A DNA stretch of 64,000 bases. It comes from Echinostoma caproni (lineage: Eukaryota > Platyhelminthes > Trematoda > Plagiorchiida > Echinostomatidae). Below are positions 23,130-35,350 of this stretch, piece after piece. The notes beneath the pieces are model-generated. The model saw nothing but the letters and a program-made list of their open reading frames with translations, searched no databases and had not been told where the DNA came from. The DNA lies in contig UZAN01039462.1 in the NCBI GenBank assembly GCA_900618425.1, positions 94,434 to 158,433 on the forward strand, in the 5' to 3' direction. The translations under genes were made by a program, and so were the position numbers. The number at the start of each line of letters is the position of its first letter. Positions within the stretch are counted from its first letter, which is position 1.

Positions 23130-23345
23130 AAACCGAATGGGCTTAACCAACCATCTAAATCCTGACTTGGTTGGCCTATTGGTGATAATTTTCAACCGTA
23201 TAACTGACGGGTGAGGGCTTGTGCTCTTAGACCGACGATTTGTGGTTCGAGTCCCGATAGCGGAACAGCACGTACATACTACTGACGAGTCCCCAACACA
23301 CAGAAACCCTCTGTTCAGTGCTCTTCGTCAGTCATCCATCGTAAA
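23130..23345 (+). repeat. repeat A copy 4
   Basis: The head CGAATGGGCTTAACCAA leads to CAACCGTATAACTGACGGG. The B box GTGGTTCGAGTCCCG follows, then TACTGACGAGTCCCC and TGTTCAGTGCTCTTCGTC. It faces copy 3 head to head with only about 30 nt between them. Confidence 0.7.
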
Positions 23346-23454
23346 TGGCATTTCACCGAAATAGCCGTCTCAGATTCGAGGGCAGTAAGCAATATCTTGC
23401 ATATGCCGTGAATGACCTCCTTATTTCGCAAAATAACGGTATCTTTTAGGTGAG

Positions 23455-23631
23455 CTTTGCTTATGGGCGCATGTTCCTGTTCGAAAGAAATGGGCCACAA
23501 AGAATTTTCTCAGTTGGCAGGGAAATCAAACTCGTTTCCATAACTGTCAGCTCAACTGATGTTATCAACGAAACTGGCATTAAAGCAGTAGCAGAACCTC
23601 GCCCTTCGCTCGGGCATGTGATGGTTATCAT
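23455..23631 (+). CDS. candidate exon of gene A (3' end uncertain)
   Basis: After ATCTTTTAGGTGAG the frame reads FAYGRMFLFERNGPQRIF, VGREIKLVSITVSSTDVIN and EPRPSLGHVMV. The start in phase 2 joins the exon at 22305. Possible donors are at 23618, 23624, 23632 (AT|GTCAAC, phase 2, chosen here because the next candidate starts in phase 2) and 23658; none is strong. The composition is strand-rich with a glycosylation-like NETG. The protein is not recognised. Confidence 0.36.
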
Positions 23632-26600
23632 GTCAACCGAAATTAGAACAACTACCAGTGATCGATTATCATCTTATTTCATTTAGAAGCTTATTGGATG
23701 TGAATTCAAAACCAAACAACTCTAACTTCAAATTAGTGGTCTGTTGTTCACTTTGCTGGTCCTGTTTTCCTAGATTGTAAGTTAGTTGCAGTTTCGTGGC
23801 ACCTGATATACGAGCCCAATACTCCTACCCAAGTGCAATGTGCACTGTGACTTCGATGCACTTTTTATCTGTTTGTGTTCGGCTTTATCGATATGGATCG
23901 GTCAGAAAGTCATGGACAACCATAAGTGATCGATGAGGTTTCTAACAATCCAGCAAATACTGGTGCCCAGCAGTTTGTGGGCGAATATGTTCTTTGATGC
24001 GGCCCCGGTAGCCCTGTCACTCCTGTTACTACACATCTCTTATCCACAAAATCAAGCACAATGCGTGGTATTTGTAATTGCTGCAGTCTTACCTTCTTCT
24101 GTAAATATGTATTTATTCTCGTTTTACATTTTTGATCTATCTAAAGTGCCATTTTTGGTAGTAGAATAAATTGGTAATCCAGCGATTTCCGATGATCTTG
24201 TTGTCCTCTATATGTATATCATCTACCACCCTTTGTACGTTTCACACGTTCTCCTCTCTCGTTCTTCTCATATATCGAAGTGTAAAGGCATTTTTTGTCA
24301 AATAGAATGTTGATCCCACCTATTGAATGAATGATTACCCTTTCCGTTTNCCGTTTGGTTCCACCGTGTTATGCTGACCTTCACATCTTACATCCACAAC
24401 CTTATCAAAAGGGTTATTCATTCTTGTGGTCTCCTATTTACAGAAGCACTTCCTATACAACGTTTACTGTCCGTTGTTGTTATCTCCTCATGTCGTATGT
24501 TTATGCTAAGTTCACTGTTTCATTCTATTTGATTCATTGTTTAGCTGCACTGCTCAGTCATATCGAACATCCAGGTGCTACTCTGGTTTGGGTCTGGCAA
24601 ACGTCTTTGCAAATCATATCACGCTATGTGATTTGCCTACGCACAGAGATTGCGGAAAACCAGTGTGGGTATGATAATATTTCGCGCACTGTATAACTGT
24701 AGGATTGATGCAATCCTTGGGGTCACATGTGAGGTTCACAGTGATCGCATTGATGTCGGCTCACTCATTCAACAATCAATACCATTCGAGATGCATGACA
24801 AGAGGTCAAGGAGATGCTTAAACGCCTGTACAAGTAGTTTGTGAACTCGTATAGCGGTATATTGCAGGTTGAATGATTTTTTTTTTCTGCTGTCACTGGC
24901 ATGAGAAAAGCGAGCCTGACCGATAAGTTGACCGCAAACCTCACGGAGTGAAGAGGGCTTCCTTGGTCACGTTCAACTTATGATTTTCTCCGGTTATAAC
25001 TTAGTCGTCGAATTGTTCACGCAGGCAGGGTGGTGTTCCTGACACCGCCAGGGAAATCACTGGGCAGTTTTTGGCTTAATTCTGTTGTTTACAAGACCCA
25101 TGTCCATAAGCATATACACACATGATCACTCGAGAGATTCGAATAATTTGTCTTTTGATCACAAACACACTCGGGTTGGACGAGAAAAGCACACGAAACC
25201 CTACTGCCTGGGACACTTTATCGATGGAGTTCGAGTTGACAAGCAAGGCAATGTACACTGACTTTTGTTTAGCCTCAGTACAAATGCATTCTTTTAACCA
25301 AGTGTTATGCGTACCAGTTGGGTGCAAATTTCTCTTTGTAAAACTGAGGATCTTCTGCTATAATGTACCCATTCCAGTTGGTTTTTATTCTCTCCACTGG
25401 ATAATGGCCCGAATTAAAACTTATCCTCAAACAATACAAAGCTGTAACAGGAGCTATGATGCTCTTCTGATATGCGTTTCCTACGCAATAAAAGCTACAT
25501 CCAACCACTTATTCGCGATTTTTTTAGGTATAGACAAACAAGTGCTTGATGTTAATTACTGCTGTTATTTGAATGCAATTTTTTGACGGATATTTGGTTT
25601 GGGTTCAGTTCGGTTGGGTTCGGTGCCCTCTTGATCACACAAACGATCGCTTCTAAGTATCACGTGGATAGCATTCAGTATTCACTGGACAACCAAAGTT
25701 GACTAATTTTGAGTTTCTCTAAAAGTAAGGCCACAAAAAGCGGTTTGACTGAAGACTTATTGATTAATCCATCCATTTTCAATATACCGCTTTCATTTAA
25801 CTGAATTGAGCTTCTGATGTGTTGTAATAAAACAAATGTTTTGTTAATCGAGAGGAATTTCTAATTCTTTATTAACATTTTGTATAATATTGACTAGATA
25901 TTCGATTCAATCCGTTGATCATCAATCAAAAGGTAACTAAAGTCTCCTAGGTTCACTGTATATTTCCAAAGTACTTTTCGTCATGAGATGAGGAAGAAAC
26001 AATAACTCCGTGATCACTGTGCACCTTTTTTCAAGGTGAAACCCATCTATATCGTATAATATGTTGCATTTCTCCTTTGATGAAACTTTTTTCGTCAGAG
26101 TCATTATAATTAACAATTAGGAAGTATTGACCTGATTATGAATTTCTGGGAACGAACGTGTTTTCACTTATATATACAGTTTTCGAAATTTGGAGCCAAA
26201 ACAACGATGCTCCATCACTTTGCAGCCCGCTGAGCTGAATAAATCAATCTGAGCAATGTTCGGCTCGTGTGTTTAAAACAATAAAAAATAAGGGACTCCT
26301 CCTTATGTCCCTAGTTGGTTTTCCCAACCGTCGGATTTGGTTTTCAAGTACTCCTGTGCTTTTGTTTGTCTGTGCACAAATAATGATGCCTCGCAGTTGT
26401 GTTTGCTTATGCATCCGTTTCTTCCCCATGAACACTGGATATTTTTGGGTATTGAAAAATTTTGGCAATTATCACGGGACCGAACACAAGTTTTCTTTCG
26501 CAACGAATGTTTTACACAATTTCGAATTATGTTGTTGTTGAAGCCATGTGATTCGTGTTACGTTCAGCCTACTGAATGATTTTATCACGGATTTGGTTCA

Positions 26601-26793
26601 AGATAAACAAATATTTACAACTTCCGGCCGAAATTATTTATCACGCGATTCCCAATCCACTCTAACGTGCTGTTGTGTTACACTGCATTCCGATTATTAC
26701 CGAACATCAAACCGCTTTTCCGGAACCTAAACCAAAGGTTTTGGATCATGACTATTGCCAACTACAGGGAAAATACGCAGCTTACATTTTCAG
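23632..26793. other. no supported exon; long chance ORF
   Basis: This stretch holds the longest N-free open frame of the window (154 codons, 25122-25586). It has a mixed hydrophobic and Cys-rich composition, no splice signals I trust and a mirrored open frame on the other strand. A single N sits in CCGTTTNCCGTTTGG near 24350, a possible local misassembly. Confidence 0.3.
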
Positions 26794-27000
26794 AATAACA
26801 TTTGTTCTCATCTGCGAATGTAACCATTCAGATTATATAGAAAATGCGGGCGTGCTCTTCAGAACACAACACTGGGACTTTTTGTTTCAAGAATTAAGCT
26901 GTCACCAGTCTACTTCGTGTTGTCGAAACCCTTTTGACCAGAAACGCCTGATATTTGACCGAGTGGAATTCGACAGTTTAATCCCATACATTTCTCCACA
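26794..27000 (+). CDS. candidate cysteine-rich exon of gene A
   Basis: The acceptor GCTTACATTTTCAG opens 69 codons ending at CCACA|GTGAGT, a consensus-like donor, in phase 2 to 2. The peptide is cysteine-rich and looks extracellular: FVLICECNHSDYIENAG, HWDFLFQELSCHQSTSCC and FDQKRLIFDRVEFDSLIPYI. The next acceptor, at 27534, restores an unbroken frame in phase 2. I recognise no named domain. Confidence 0.45.
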
Positions 27001-27533
27001 GTGAGTTCGGAATTTAACAGTCGTTCTTTCTTGTGTGGTTATCATTATCGTTTGAAATCTCCGACTGGGCAGTGTTTATGTGTGAGTTTTAATTCCATGC
27101 AAGTTCCTTATCGTTCTCCTACCGGTAACAAGGAAATAACTTGTTCAATTCTTTAAAGAAATGAAGATTTCAAACCCACGTTACCTTGCACGTGGTGGAA
27201 GGTTAATTTTCTTAGTGGCTTCCTTGAATTGGCAAAACATATCCGAATTATTACTAAGATCGGAAATATTCTGAGAATTAAATTTGTTTTACTCAGTTTT
27301 GTGCACTTGCTTACCGTTTCCCTGCTACTCGAAAGATCCGTTTTTTCTCGGTGAGGTGTGCAGCTCAGGGTTGTGTACACCTTCACATACACACAATCCA
27401 AGACAAAATCTGTGAAGCATTTAGAAGTTTGCATTTGCTTTTCCGACAGTGTTCAGGTGACAACTTAATATTAACTTAATGCATTATTCATTTGTTTGGT
27501 GTGGATCACAAAATGAACTTCTTCTCGTTTTAG

Positions 27534-27639
27534 GATCACACTTAAATGGTCCAACCAAACCAGTTTCGGGGTGTTGTTGTCCACACAGAATTGTGCTTTG
27601 TTTACAAACTATCAAACAAGCAAAAATACAAAGATCGAG
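27534..27639 (+). CDS. candidate exon of gene A
   Basis: The acceptor TTCTCGTTTTAG is strong. In the phase set by the previous exon it reads ITLKWSNQTSFGVLLSTQ and NYQTSKNTKIE, with a glycosylation-like NQT. It ends at a weak donor, GAG|GTCACT, in phase 0. Another frame stays open longer and has a plausible composition (FVYKLSNKQKYKDRG). A stop sits right before its ATG, so that frame would need a different acceptor. The exon is more certain than its frame. Confidence 0.32.
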
Positions 27640-29020
27640 GTCACTTGAAACTGGGCAGTGTTAGACTACTAGACTGCAGTGATCAGACCAAAAAGCTACT
27701 CCCAGGGAATTCGAGTGAAACGCCATCACCAACATTCGGGACACTCTGTTAGATCGTTCAGCGGAGATGAAATGAATGTGGAGCAGTCATCCAGAGGTAG
27801 CATCCATTCCGGTCACAAAGAGTTGATTTCTAATGTCTGACTCTCTTCTCCGATTGCGAATACAGAAGCAGTCACCAAGGTGTAGGTCCAAGTTTGACAA
27901 AATACAAGTGACAAAAAGAGAACGCTCTACTAGTTGGCCCTAACATTTGCAGCCTCTTAGACCGGCTTTTTGGATTGTACACATTGTCGTAAGCTTCAGC
28001 AATCAATTGAGTTTATCTACCAATCAGATTCATAGACACGCATAACTAAAACTATGTGCACATATTATATGCTTTTTACCCGTTTGTGTAACTGAACTAG
28101 CCTGAAGGGGAATAAGTCGAAAACAACCATTTCTGAACTTGCGTATTATTCTTAAGGCTCCGATTGACAGAACGATAATCTTGATGGCTATGCACGGCTA
28201 ACTGTCATGCTTCACCACAGTTGTCGAGAAGCGTTTCGGGCATTTCGATAATTTTTTACAGTATCAGGTTTCGGTTAGCCCATTCTATTGTTCACAATCA
28301 CCAGGCATTCTTCATAGTCTTGGTTCGAGTTCTTACAAAAACAAAAATAGTACGCACTGCTTACAAGTTACAACCGGTATGAAACAAATCTCCGGTGCTC
28401 GTTGTCGGCTATCACAAATTTTTCCATGGCATTAAAATTTTGGTAATTGCTTAAACGAACGGAAAATGTCAGGGACCTCCTCCTCGACGATAGTCACACA
28501 TGTATTCCACAGAGGTCTCTCATACCTAATCGGTAACCTAGGCAATCATCTCGCAATCATCGTACAATATTGCTTCAAATTTTGATAAAGAAATGCATTG
28601 TTCATGTACTTCCGTGACCTTTCTTGTGTGTTTCATCTTGGCAACCTCTTGAAACTTTCAACCACATGCTATGAGCTTGCAAAATAGCAGCGACCGCTGA
28701 TTTGTTTCCGTTGCTATCAAGATCAAGTAAAATTTAGGTATGTAACCACCCAGTATAAAAGTGCAGATGACAGAGTAGCATAGCATACTATAACTCCACT
28801 TTAGTTTGATATGGGATTCTTTCTGAAGCCCCTAAAGGCAAACGGGATCCTAAACACTATTTGCCATATGTGACACAACCCTAGTGCCTCATCATTGACT
28901 ATTTGTACGTATGATAATATTTTCGAGTTCAAGTACCCTTTAAGAGTGCGCTGTATATTTTTAAAGATAGGTGATTGATCTGGTCAATATATACTATGTT
29001 TATCTGAATACTTATTTCAG
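27640..29020. other. no supported exon
   Basis: Putative intron. I see no repeat or exon here that I can defend. The phase difference between the exons at 27534 and 29021 suggests that one exon is missed here or that one donor is wrong. Confidence 0.3.
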
Positions 29021-29056
29021 GAAAACGGTATTTTCAGACACGTGTTTTTCTGGGAG
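29021..29056 (+). CDS. candidate 36-nt exon of gene A
   Basis: A good acceptor (TACTTATTTCAG) and a good donor (GGGAG|GTAAAT) enclose exactly 36 nt. In phase 1 it reads KRYFQTRVFLG and joins the next exon, at 29134, in phase. In phase 0 it would read ENGIFRHVFFWE. The short symmetric length is notable. Confidence 0.36.
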
Positions 29057-29133
29057 GTAAATGTAATGATTATAAACAATTAACAACTTGTGTCTATCGC
29101 CAATTAATCTCTCTCTCTCTCTTTTCGATCTAG

Positions 29134-29205
29134 AGGCAGACGATAGAACAACTCGAAGTGAGATTGAGTGTGAAGCAGATGTTAAGCGTTGGAACTTACT
29201 AACTT
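29134..29205 (+). CDS. candidate exon of gene A
   Basis: A CT-rich tract ending TTTTCGATCTAG is an excellent acceptor. In phase 1 the frame reads ADDRTTRSEIECEADVKRWN. It ends in phase 1 either at ACTT|GTAAAA (taken here) or nine bases later at ATTG|GTTGCT. A stop follows. The exon is polar and charged. Confidence 0.4.
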
Positions 29206-31030
29206 GTAAAATTGGTTGCTAAGAGTAATACCGTACCTCCTGCTTTTTGAAATCACACTACCCACTTTCTTATTTTTGACGGAATGATAACTAGCTATTT
29301 ATTGCATCGATGGGAATCGGATTGTTACTCTCAATCGTTCTCATGTGATTGTATTAGTTTTAGCTTATGATAGAGATTGCAGACTAAGTTATTTTTAACA
29401 CCCTTTTTTGAATTAAATTGGAAACAATTTGTTTTTTTACTTGTTGTTCACTCGGGTATTACTCATTATGTGTTTGACCAGCACTGAACGGAAACGAAGG
29501 TTTGCCAACTAATCGGAAGCCCACATTTAGGTAAATTCGACCTTTATAATCGAATTGTTACAGTGCTTAGCTCTAACGAGGAACGAACTGAACAGATAAT
29601 TGACGACAAGCCATGCGTTTTTCATGAGTATACCCAAGAAATTAAGACACAAGTTGGTAATTCAAAAGTTAACCGTACATTTAATTTCTATCCCATGTTT
29701 AAATGTGAACTTCAGCAAGAGTCGTGACAAATCTTACTGAACAGCATTATGAAGTTTTATATCGATAACTTTTGGTCAAACAGGTCCCACTAAAGTGGAC
29801 TGAGTGAATCTGGAACACAAAAGTAAATCCATGTGGATTGGACAAGGTCACGGCGGATCAGCTGTTTTTCAAACTCAATATCGATCGCGTGGTCCGCTGT
29901 CTGTCGCACAATTAATTTATTTTACCATCGTCACTTATATCATGCTTATTGCTTTGTGTTTCCCAAAACCGCTTGGGCAAGAATAAACAGAAAGCTTTAT
30001 CTGATATTCTCAGTGCATGAATATAAGAATTGTGCTTTCAAATAATCTTTGCTACACGTAACAGGTATTTATAAAATTCGAGCCACGCCCTGTCATTCAT
30101 CACACTTGTCTATCCAAACGCTTACTGGTTACCGAGCCTCATTCGCGCGATTGAATATGATATTGTCCTACATCAGTGCCTACACATTTCTACGAATATC
30201 AAGATATGCTTTTCGTTCTGTTAGTCAAATGCCATTGGAATGTTTGATTTCCCAATTTCGACGACGGTTGCTGGTGCATCAGGTGTTAAATAACGAAATG
30301 ATACTACGGTTCTGATTACTGGTATAAGTTAGGAAGTTTTGTATTTGTCAAAAGGATTCAAGCCATTTTCCTCTATCCTGGTACTGCTTCCGTCACATAA
30401 TTACTGACAGCGTTTACTGCATTAACATATTAATCGGAATATCACAAAAACATGGGATTATGTTTTTTGCAGAAGCTAAACTATTCACTGCTCTAACATG
30501 ATAAAAACAAACAATGTGATAACTGCTATGGAATAAATCGTAATTTTTGTCATTCAATTGTCACTCCGGTATATTTACCATTCATCCAATTCAACGGCAA
30601 CGGAAACTCATTCATGGTTTCACACTGAATATTATTGAACATTCGCTACCTTTTAGGAACCCCTTCTTTTCCAAGTTTAGGCATTTCTACTGGTCCAATT
30701 GGTTGCTGATTCTTCAGTTCTCAACGCGTTATAGTGCGATCCAAAATACGTGACAAATAAAAGAAAACAATTACGACTTTCAGTGAAATCCTGTCGATAA
30801 TCCTATGTTTATTCAACTGTGCGAGGTCCTTATTGTTCTGCGTCCTCCACGTCTGCTACAAATTCAAACACATGAAAACACATGAAAATGTATTTTGCAG
30901 TTACTAGATACGGCAAATAATCTTTAAAACAAATTAAATTGGGGAACAAAATTGAGATTTTGGTTGCGTCGACCTTCAGGTTTCTAATATGACCGGTAGC
31001 CAAGGCAACCTAAATGATTTCTTTTTTCAC
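29206..31030. other. no supported exon
   Basis: Putative intron. Open stretches at 29804-30045 and 30049-30315 lack good splice sites. At 30656 a good acceptor (CTACCTTTTAG) opens a hydrophobic frame, but I cannot place it in phase. A short tandem repeat of AAACACATG lies near 30868-30893. Confidence 0.3.
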
Positions 31031-31225
31031 TTTTCATTTTCATTTTAATTCCTTTCGTTGAGCATACAGAGATACATTTTTCAGGAAGAGGAAAGCGGCC
31101 AAACCAAAAGACTGCCATACAACACACATTGTGGGGAAAGACAAGCGATGGTGGTAGAATTCGAACATACGTCCGCCGAGGTGACAATCGGTGATGTAGC
31201 CACCGGGACACGACAGCTTTCATAT
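31031..31225 (-). repeat. possible tRNA-like dispersed repeat
   Basis: On the minus strand, CCCGGTGGCTACATCACCG resembles an A box region and ATGTTCGAATTCTACCACC a B box. Its translation (WLHHRLSPRRTYVR) recalls the W-L...DRK pattern of a repeat-derived frame frequent in trematode gene sets. On the plus strand the same bases follow a good acceptor and read like an exon (EEESGQTKRLPYNTHCG). I favour a repeat, but weakly; only one copy is in this window. Confidence 0.3.
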
Positions 31226-31268
31226 GCTACAGATAACTCATCACATTGCTCTTAAGTGAGCGTTTCAG

Positions 31269-31355
31269 ATGGTGATGGTGAAGCATCAGACAGAGAATCT
31301 TTTATCAGAAAGAGCGTACGAACAATACCACCGGGGTTGTGTGATGCTGCAGTTG
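31269..31355 (+). CDS. candidate exon of gene A
   Basis: The acceptor GAGCGTTTCAG and the donor GTTG|GTAGGT enclose 87 nt in phase 1 to 1. The peptide reads GDGEASDRESFIRKSVRT and then IPPGLCDAAV. Frame, length and phase match the style of the exons at 9808 and 29134. No family recognised. Confidence 0.43.
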
Positions 31356-33639
31356 GTAGGTGAATCAGTCAATGGGACAAAAACTATCATCAGGTTTTTA
31401 TAATAATTTGGAAGTGTAATCCCTAATCTGACGAAACCATGGAGTCTCGCGTCAGATCATACTCGCAGTGGAAATGGCATTTACTGACTAGTCGTCTACT
31501 CCTTACTTAAGGCCAGTTCACATATTCACTTCAGGTCTCATTGACAAATAATGGTTTTCAAAAATGTTATCTATTTATTTGAGTTGTTTGTTCCCGAGAT
31601 GTGCGGTAGCTGTTGTTGACTGTTAAACTTCAGTAACTTCACTCATCTGCGTCGGTCTAGACATGTTGACTGGATACTTCCGCATGAGGAAACAACTTCT
31701 CACTCATCACTGTGCTCTGAGTGTGACTTGTAAGACAGTTAACGGGCAGGCGTGTGAAATCATTGTCTGCAATTCGGATTATCCTTAACGTAGTTCTCAA
31801 TTAGAAAGGAGTTTTATCTGACATACGGACGAAACTCAAATGCACCAAAACGCACGGTTTCCTGTAATGTGATCGACAGAACCGGGCTTTGTTTGCCCGG
31901 AGCAATTCAAATATTATTCAAGAACGGTGTCAAATAGGATGTGTAAACACAACACGTCACTTGCTTTGACGTGATATAGCTGGGCCGTGAACAATTAATG
32001 TCGATAAAAGCCTTAACCATGACTTTGCATTTTACGTACACTGCGCCGTGTTCTGTTATAAGCCGTCAGATTTGGGTAAGACTTCATCCACCGACGTATA
32101 AGTTGATTACTGGTTTGTGTTGACCAATAAATGTGTTCTGTCGCAAAACTGATGGCACAAATCGGTGAAAATTATGGGTTGTGTGGTTCCTTTAAATACG
32201 TAACGGTGGTCGAAAGAAACTATGACAAGTCGACACATTTATCATCACCTTTTTATTCCATAAACCCCAAACACCAGCATTTTTTTCAACACCACGAAAA
32301 AGCCTGAGGTTTATTGGGCTTACATTTGTAAAATGGTCTCCCCTATGTGAAACACTTTTTATCCTATCCGTATTTGATGCTCATTGTCCTGACGTACCAC
32401 CGTAGAGAACAGAACATTTTAAAAACAGATGATGCTAGTAAATAATGTTTACTGACTCATATTTTCAATACATTTTATCAACTTGTATGATGAATATAAA
32501 AAAGCAAAAATAAAGAGTTAATTTTATATAAGTTGTAATTTTGAAAACACAGCGATGTCGGTACAGGTGAAAATAAGCCGACATTTTGGTTACCGTGGAT
32601 AACCTCTATCAAGAGAGTTTAACAGTCGAAGAGTAACATCACTTTCAAAGATTGAGAAGCGCTATAGACGTGTGTCATTTCCGTCAGGTTTAACTATCAA
32701 ACTGTGTATCAGATCACACATGTAACATTCACTCTCACCTTGCAATTCTTTGTTCGGAAGATGGCATATTTTGAAATTTGTGGGTGAACTAATCATTCAG
32801 TATCGTTGATGTGGTTCAGTCTGTTTCATCACTGATTCAAAAAGGGCTTTACTAACTAATACAACAATGATGGTAAATATGACCTAGTTCTTCTAGTTCT
32901 CAGGCTAGCACCGAATGGAGTTCAGACGGTTGTAATCACTAATCTGTTTCATCTAATCCTGGCATTCCGCGAAACTCACCGATCTCCGTCAGATTTTTAT
33001 TTTTTCGTGAGCGGCGGAATGATAACTGAATGCTGACTCAATTGAATGTATTTAAAGCTGAATTACGGAATGCGTTTCGACCTACGAATAGCTTGAGTGT
33101 GACATTTTACACGGATATGTTCCCAGTTTGCTATCATTAAAACAAAGCAGTTTCGTAAACAGGGGGAAAATCAACCTGTGGAAAGTAGACAGTTAAACAA
33201 AAACACAGTCTGTTTGTTACTGTTCAGGTGTTCATTGTTTTACTTACTACAGCTGTATCCACATTTATCATGCAACAGTAAATCTCAGAGCATGTGCACT
33301 ATATGCAGACAGCTATTAGATGCACATGGAAGATTAATGCCTTTTTGCTGTTCTGTCGAAAATCCTTAGGTTGGTAGAGTTAAGTGTACTTGAGGAACTT
33401 GGGCTGTCTCAACTGCCACATGAAGTGTACGCGATCATATGCGGAGAAAAGTTTCAGTTTTAGTTGTTACAACCAATAACCATGCAGCTTCCTGCGCCCG
33501 TTTTGGCTGCTTTCTTTTGCCACCAATTTGGATAAAAAGAGAGGGACGAAGATTGGAATGTTGAAAGCTAATTCAAACAGAAGATAGAAAATCCATATAG
33601 ATTGTTATCGAGAAAATAAAGAGTAGATGCATGAACTCC
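31356..33639. other. no supported gene
   Basis: A plus-strand open stretch from 33125 follows a fair acceptor (ATATGTTCCCAG). It contains SMCTICRQLLDAHGRLMPFCC but ends in a stop without a good donor. Otherwise I see nothing. Confidence 0.3.
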
Positions 33640-35350
33640 ACCGTTTGCGACACCCAGGCATATCGCTCAGTTTAGACCGGTCGACTAAGTCGAAAACCGC
33701 TTTCAATTCGAAGACGATAGAAATGGTGGGTCTACGAAGGGAGTGTCTCTGTTCTAGAACTTGACGAAGAGTGAAGAAATGATCAATTCCATCTCGAATA
33801 GATCTGAAACCAGCCTGGTTCTCACGCGGACACCGTTTACTTGCGACAGATAATCGACGGAGTATAACACCAGCGAGAAGTTTTAGAGACGATGTTGATT
33901 AAACTGATTCCTCTGTGGTTTGCACAAGAGGACCTGTCGCTTCTCTTGTAAATCGGTATGATCACCGATTCACATCCAGAAGTTTCGTAAACTCCAAAAC
34001 CGAGGTTGATCGATTTGAGTTCAGCGCTGCGAAGAGGTTAACGGTCTCCATGTAAGGCGGTGTCATTTCTTGTGCGAGAAGTTGTTGCCTGACAGAAACA
34101 ATCCTTGGTCAGTGCAGGCTTGAATTAAGCATTCTCCGTTGTCGGTCCGGTTAGCTACGACTGCGTGTGAGCCACCAAGTGGCCTTTCTGATTCGTCCAG
34201 GGATCCAAAGTGAGCACTGGAGTCTCCAGTGAATGCCACGATTTCCGTTGACCGAGTAATTTGGAGCATTTGCGAGAGGTCTTTGTAGAATTACTCCTTC
34301 ATTTCTGCTGAATTGCTATCAGTCAGTGCATACGCGGACACGACGAATAAGCATCGGCGCTTCCTTCTGTAACCGTTGATTCTTTATAAACTATCCAGAT
34401 GTACAACGCGAATTTGTCTACTAACCGGAATCCAGTCGAGAAGTGAACGTTAAGCATTGGCAATCAGCCCAATCCGAGCACCAGCAACACCGTGAGCTTT
34501 GGATGTCGAATCGCCTGACACACAGAGNTGAGGTTGAATCTGGAGAACACCGGGAGATGATTGAATTAGGGTCTTGTATGCGTGTTGTGGAGACACAGCA
34601 TACATCTAGACGGACGGTTTCAAGGGTTCTAGCTAAGGCAGCTTGTTGACCGATCTGTTAGAGTGTACGGACATTAAACGCGGCTAGGTGAAAAGGATAT
34701 TTTGATTTCACAATCTGATCTCATTAGTTGAAACCTGAGTGACATCCCATGTGTGGCGCTAACTGGATACATCTCCTAAGAGTTGGGAGTGAGAAGAGGG
34801 AGAAGACAGATGAGTAAAAATGTTTCTGCAAATGGGTACCGAAGACTTTGGGGCACGGCATACTTCGCAGTAGCCCACACCGCCGAAGGTTTTTTTTTAT
34901 TGGGAACCCTAACGGGAGACTTCCATTCGAAAGTCTGAACCATAAGGCAGTCAACGCGGGAGCGTGAACGAAGCACCCTTGTGGGACCTTCTACAGACCT
35001 GCTACGCCAGGCCTTTGAATATCGGTTAAGTTTGTTGTTTGCTGGTGCGTTGATAATCGGTCCGCTTGTCGGGATCAACCCTTAGCCTCATGCACCCAAT
35101 GAGACAAGCGGAACGTGGACGGGACAGGACCTTATTGGCTGGGGCTGCCCAGCTTTGCCGTCGGCAGCTGTCCAGTGAAGTGCAAAAACTTGTCCCAGGT
35201 ACCTTGCTCCTACGTCTATCTAGCGAGGGGTGAGGGATAAATTGCCCTTTCTCGTAACTGTTTACTGAAGTGACTTCTTCAGAAGCGGGAGTGAATAGTC
35301 AATGGAGACCAGAAGGTGACCAAGCAGCTGGCCTCGTGCGAATGAAGCTG
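33640..35350 (-). mobile_element. non-LTR retrotransposon, 5' region, endonuclease and RT start with internal deletion
   Basis: On the minus strand, a GC-richer 5' region (about 35350-34720) leads to the N-terminus of an endonuclease near 34700: FHLAAFNVRTL, QIGQQAALARTLETVRLDV. Further on come IVAFTGDSSAHFGSLDESE and TDNGECLIQACTDQGLFL, the catalytic-core region of an APE-type endonuclease. Right after this the frame jumps to the RT: NQAGFRS, GIDHFFTLRQVLEQRHS and FDLVDRSKL (motif A region). The linker and much of the RT are deleted, and stops and one N break the frames. It is of the same broad family as the 48.7-49.9 kb copy. The clade is probably RTE-like. Confidence 0.85.

Noticed and set aside
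25122..25586. The longest N-free open frame (154 codons)
   Set aside because: No clear start context, splice sites or recognisable motif, and a second frame is open on the other strand. In AT-rich DNA of this size one frame of this length is expected by chance.
31058..31255. Plus-strand exon beginning EEESGQTK
   Set aside because: The acceptor is good, but the reverse strand carries tRNA-like boxes. I kept it as a possible repeat, not an exon.
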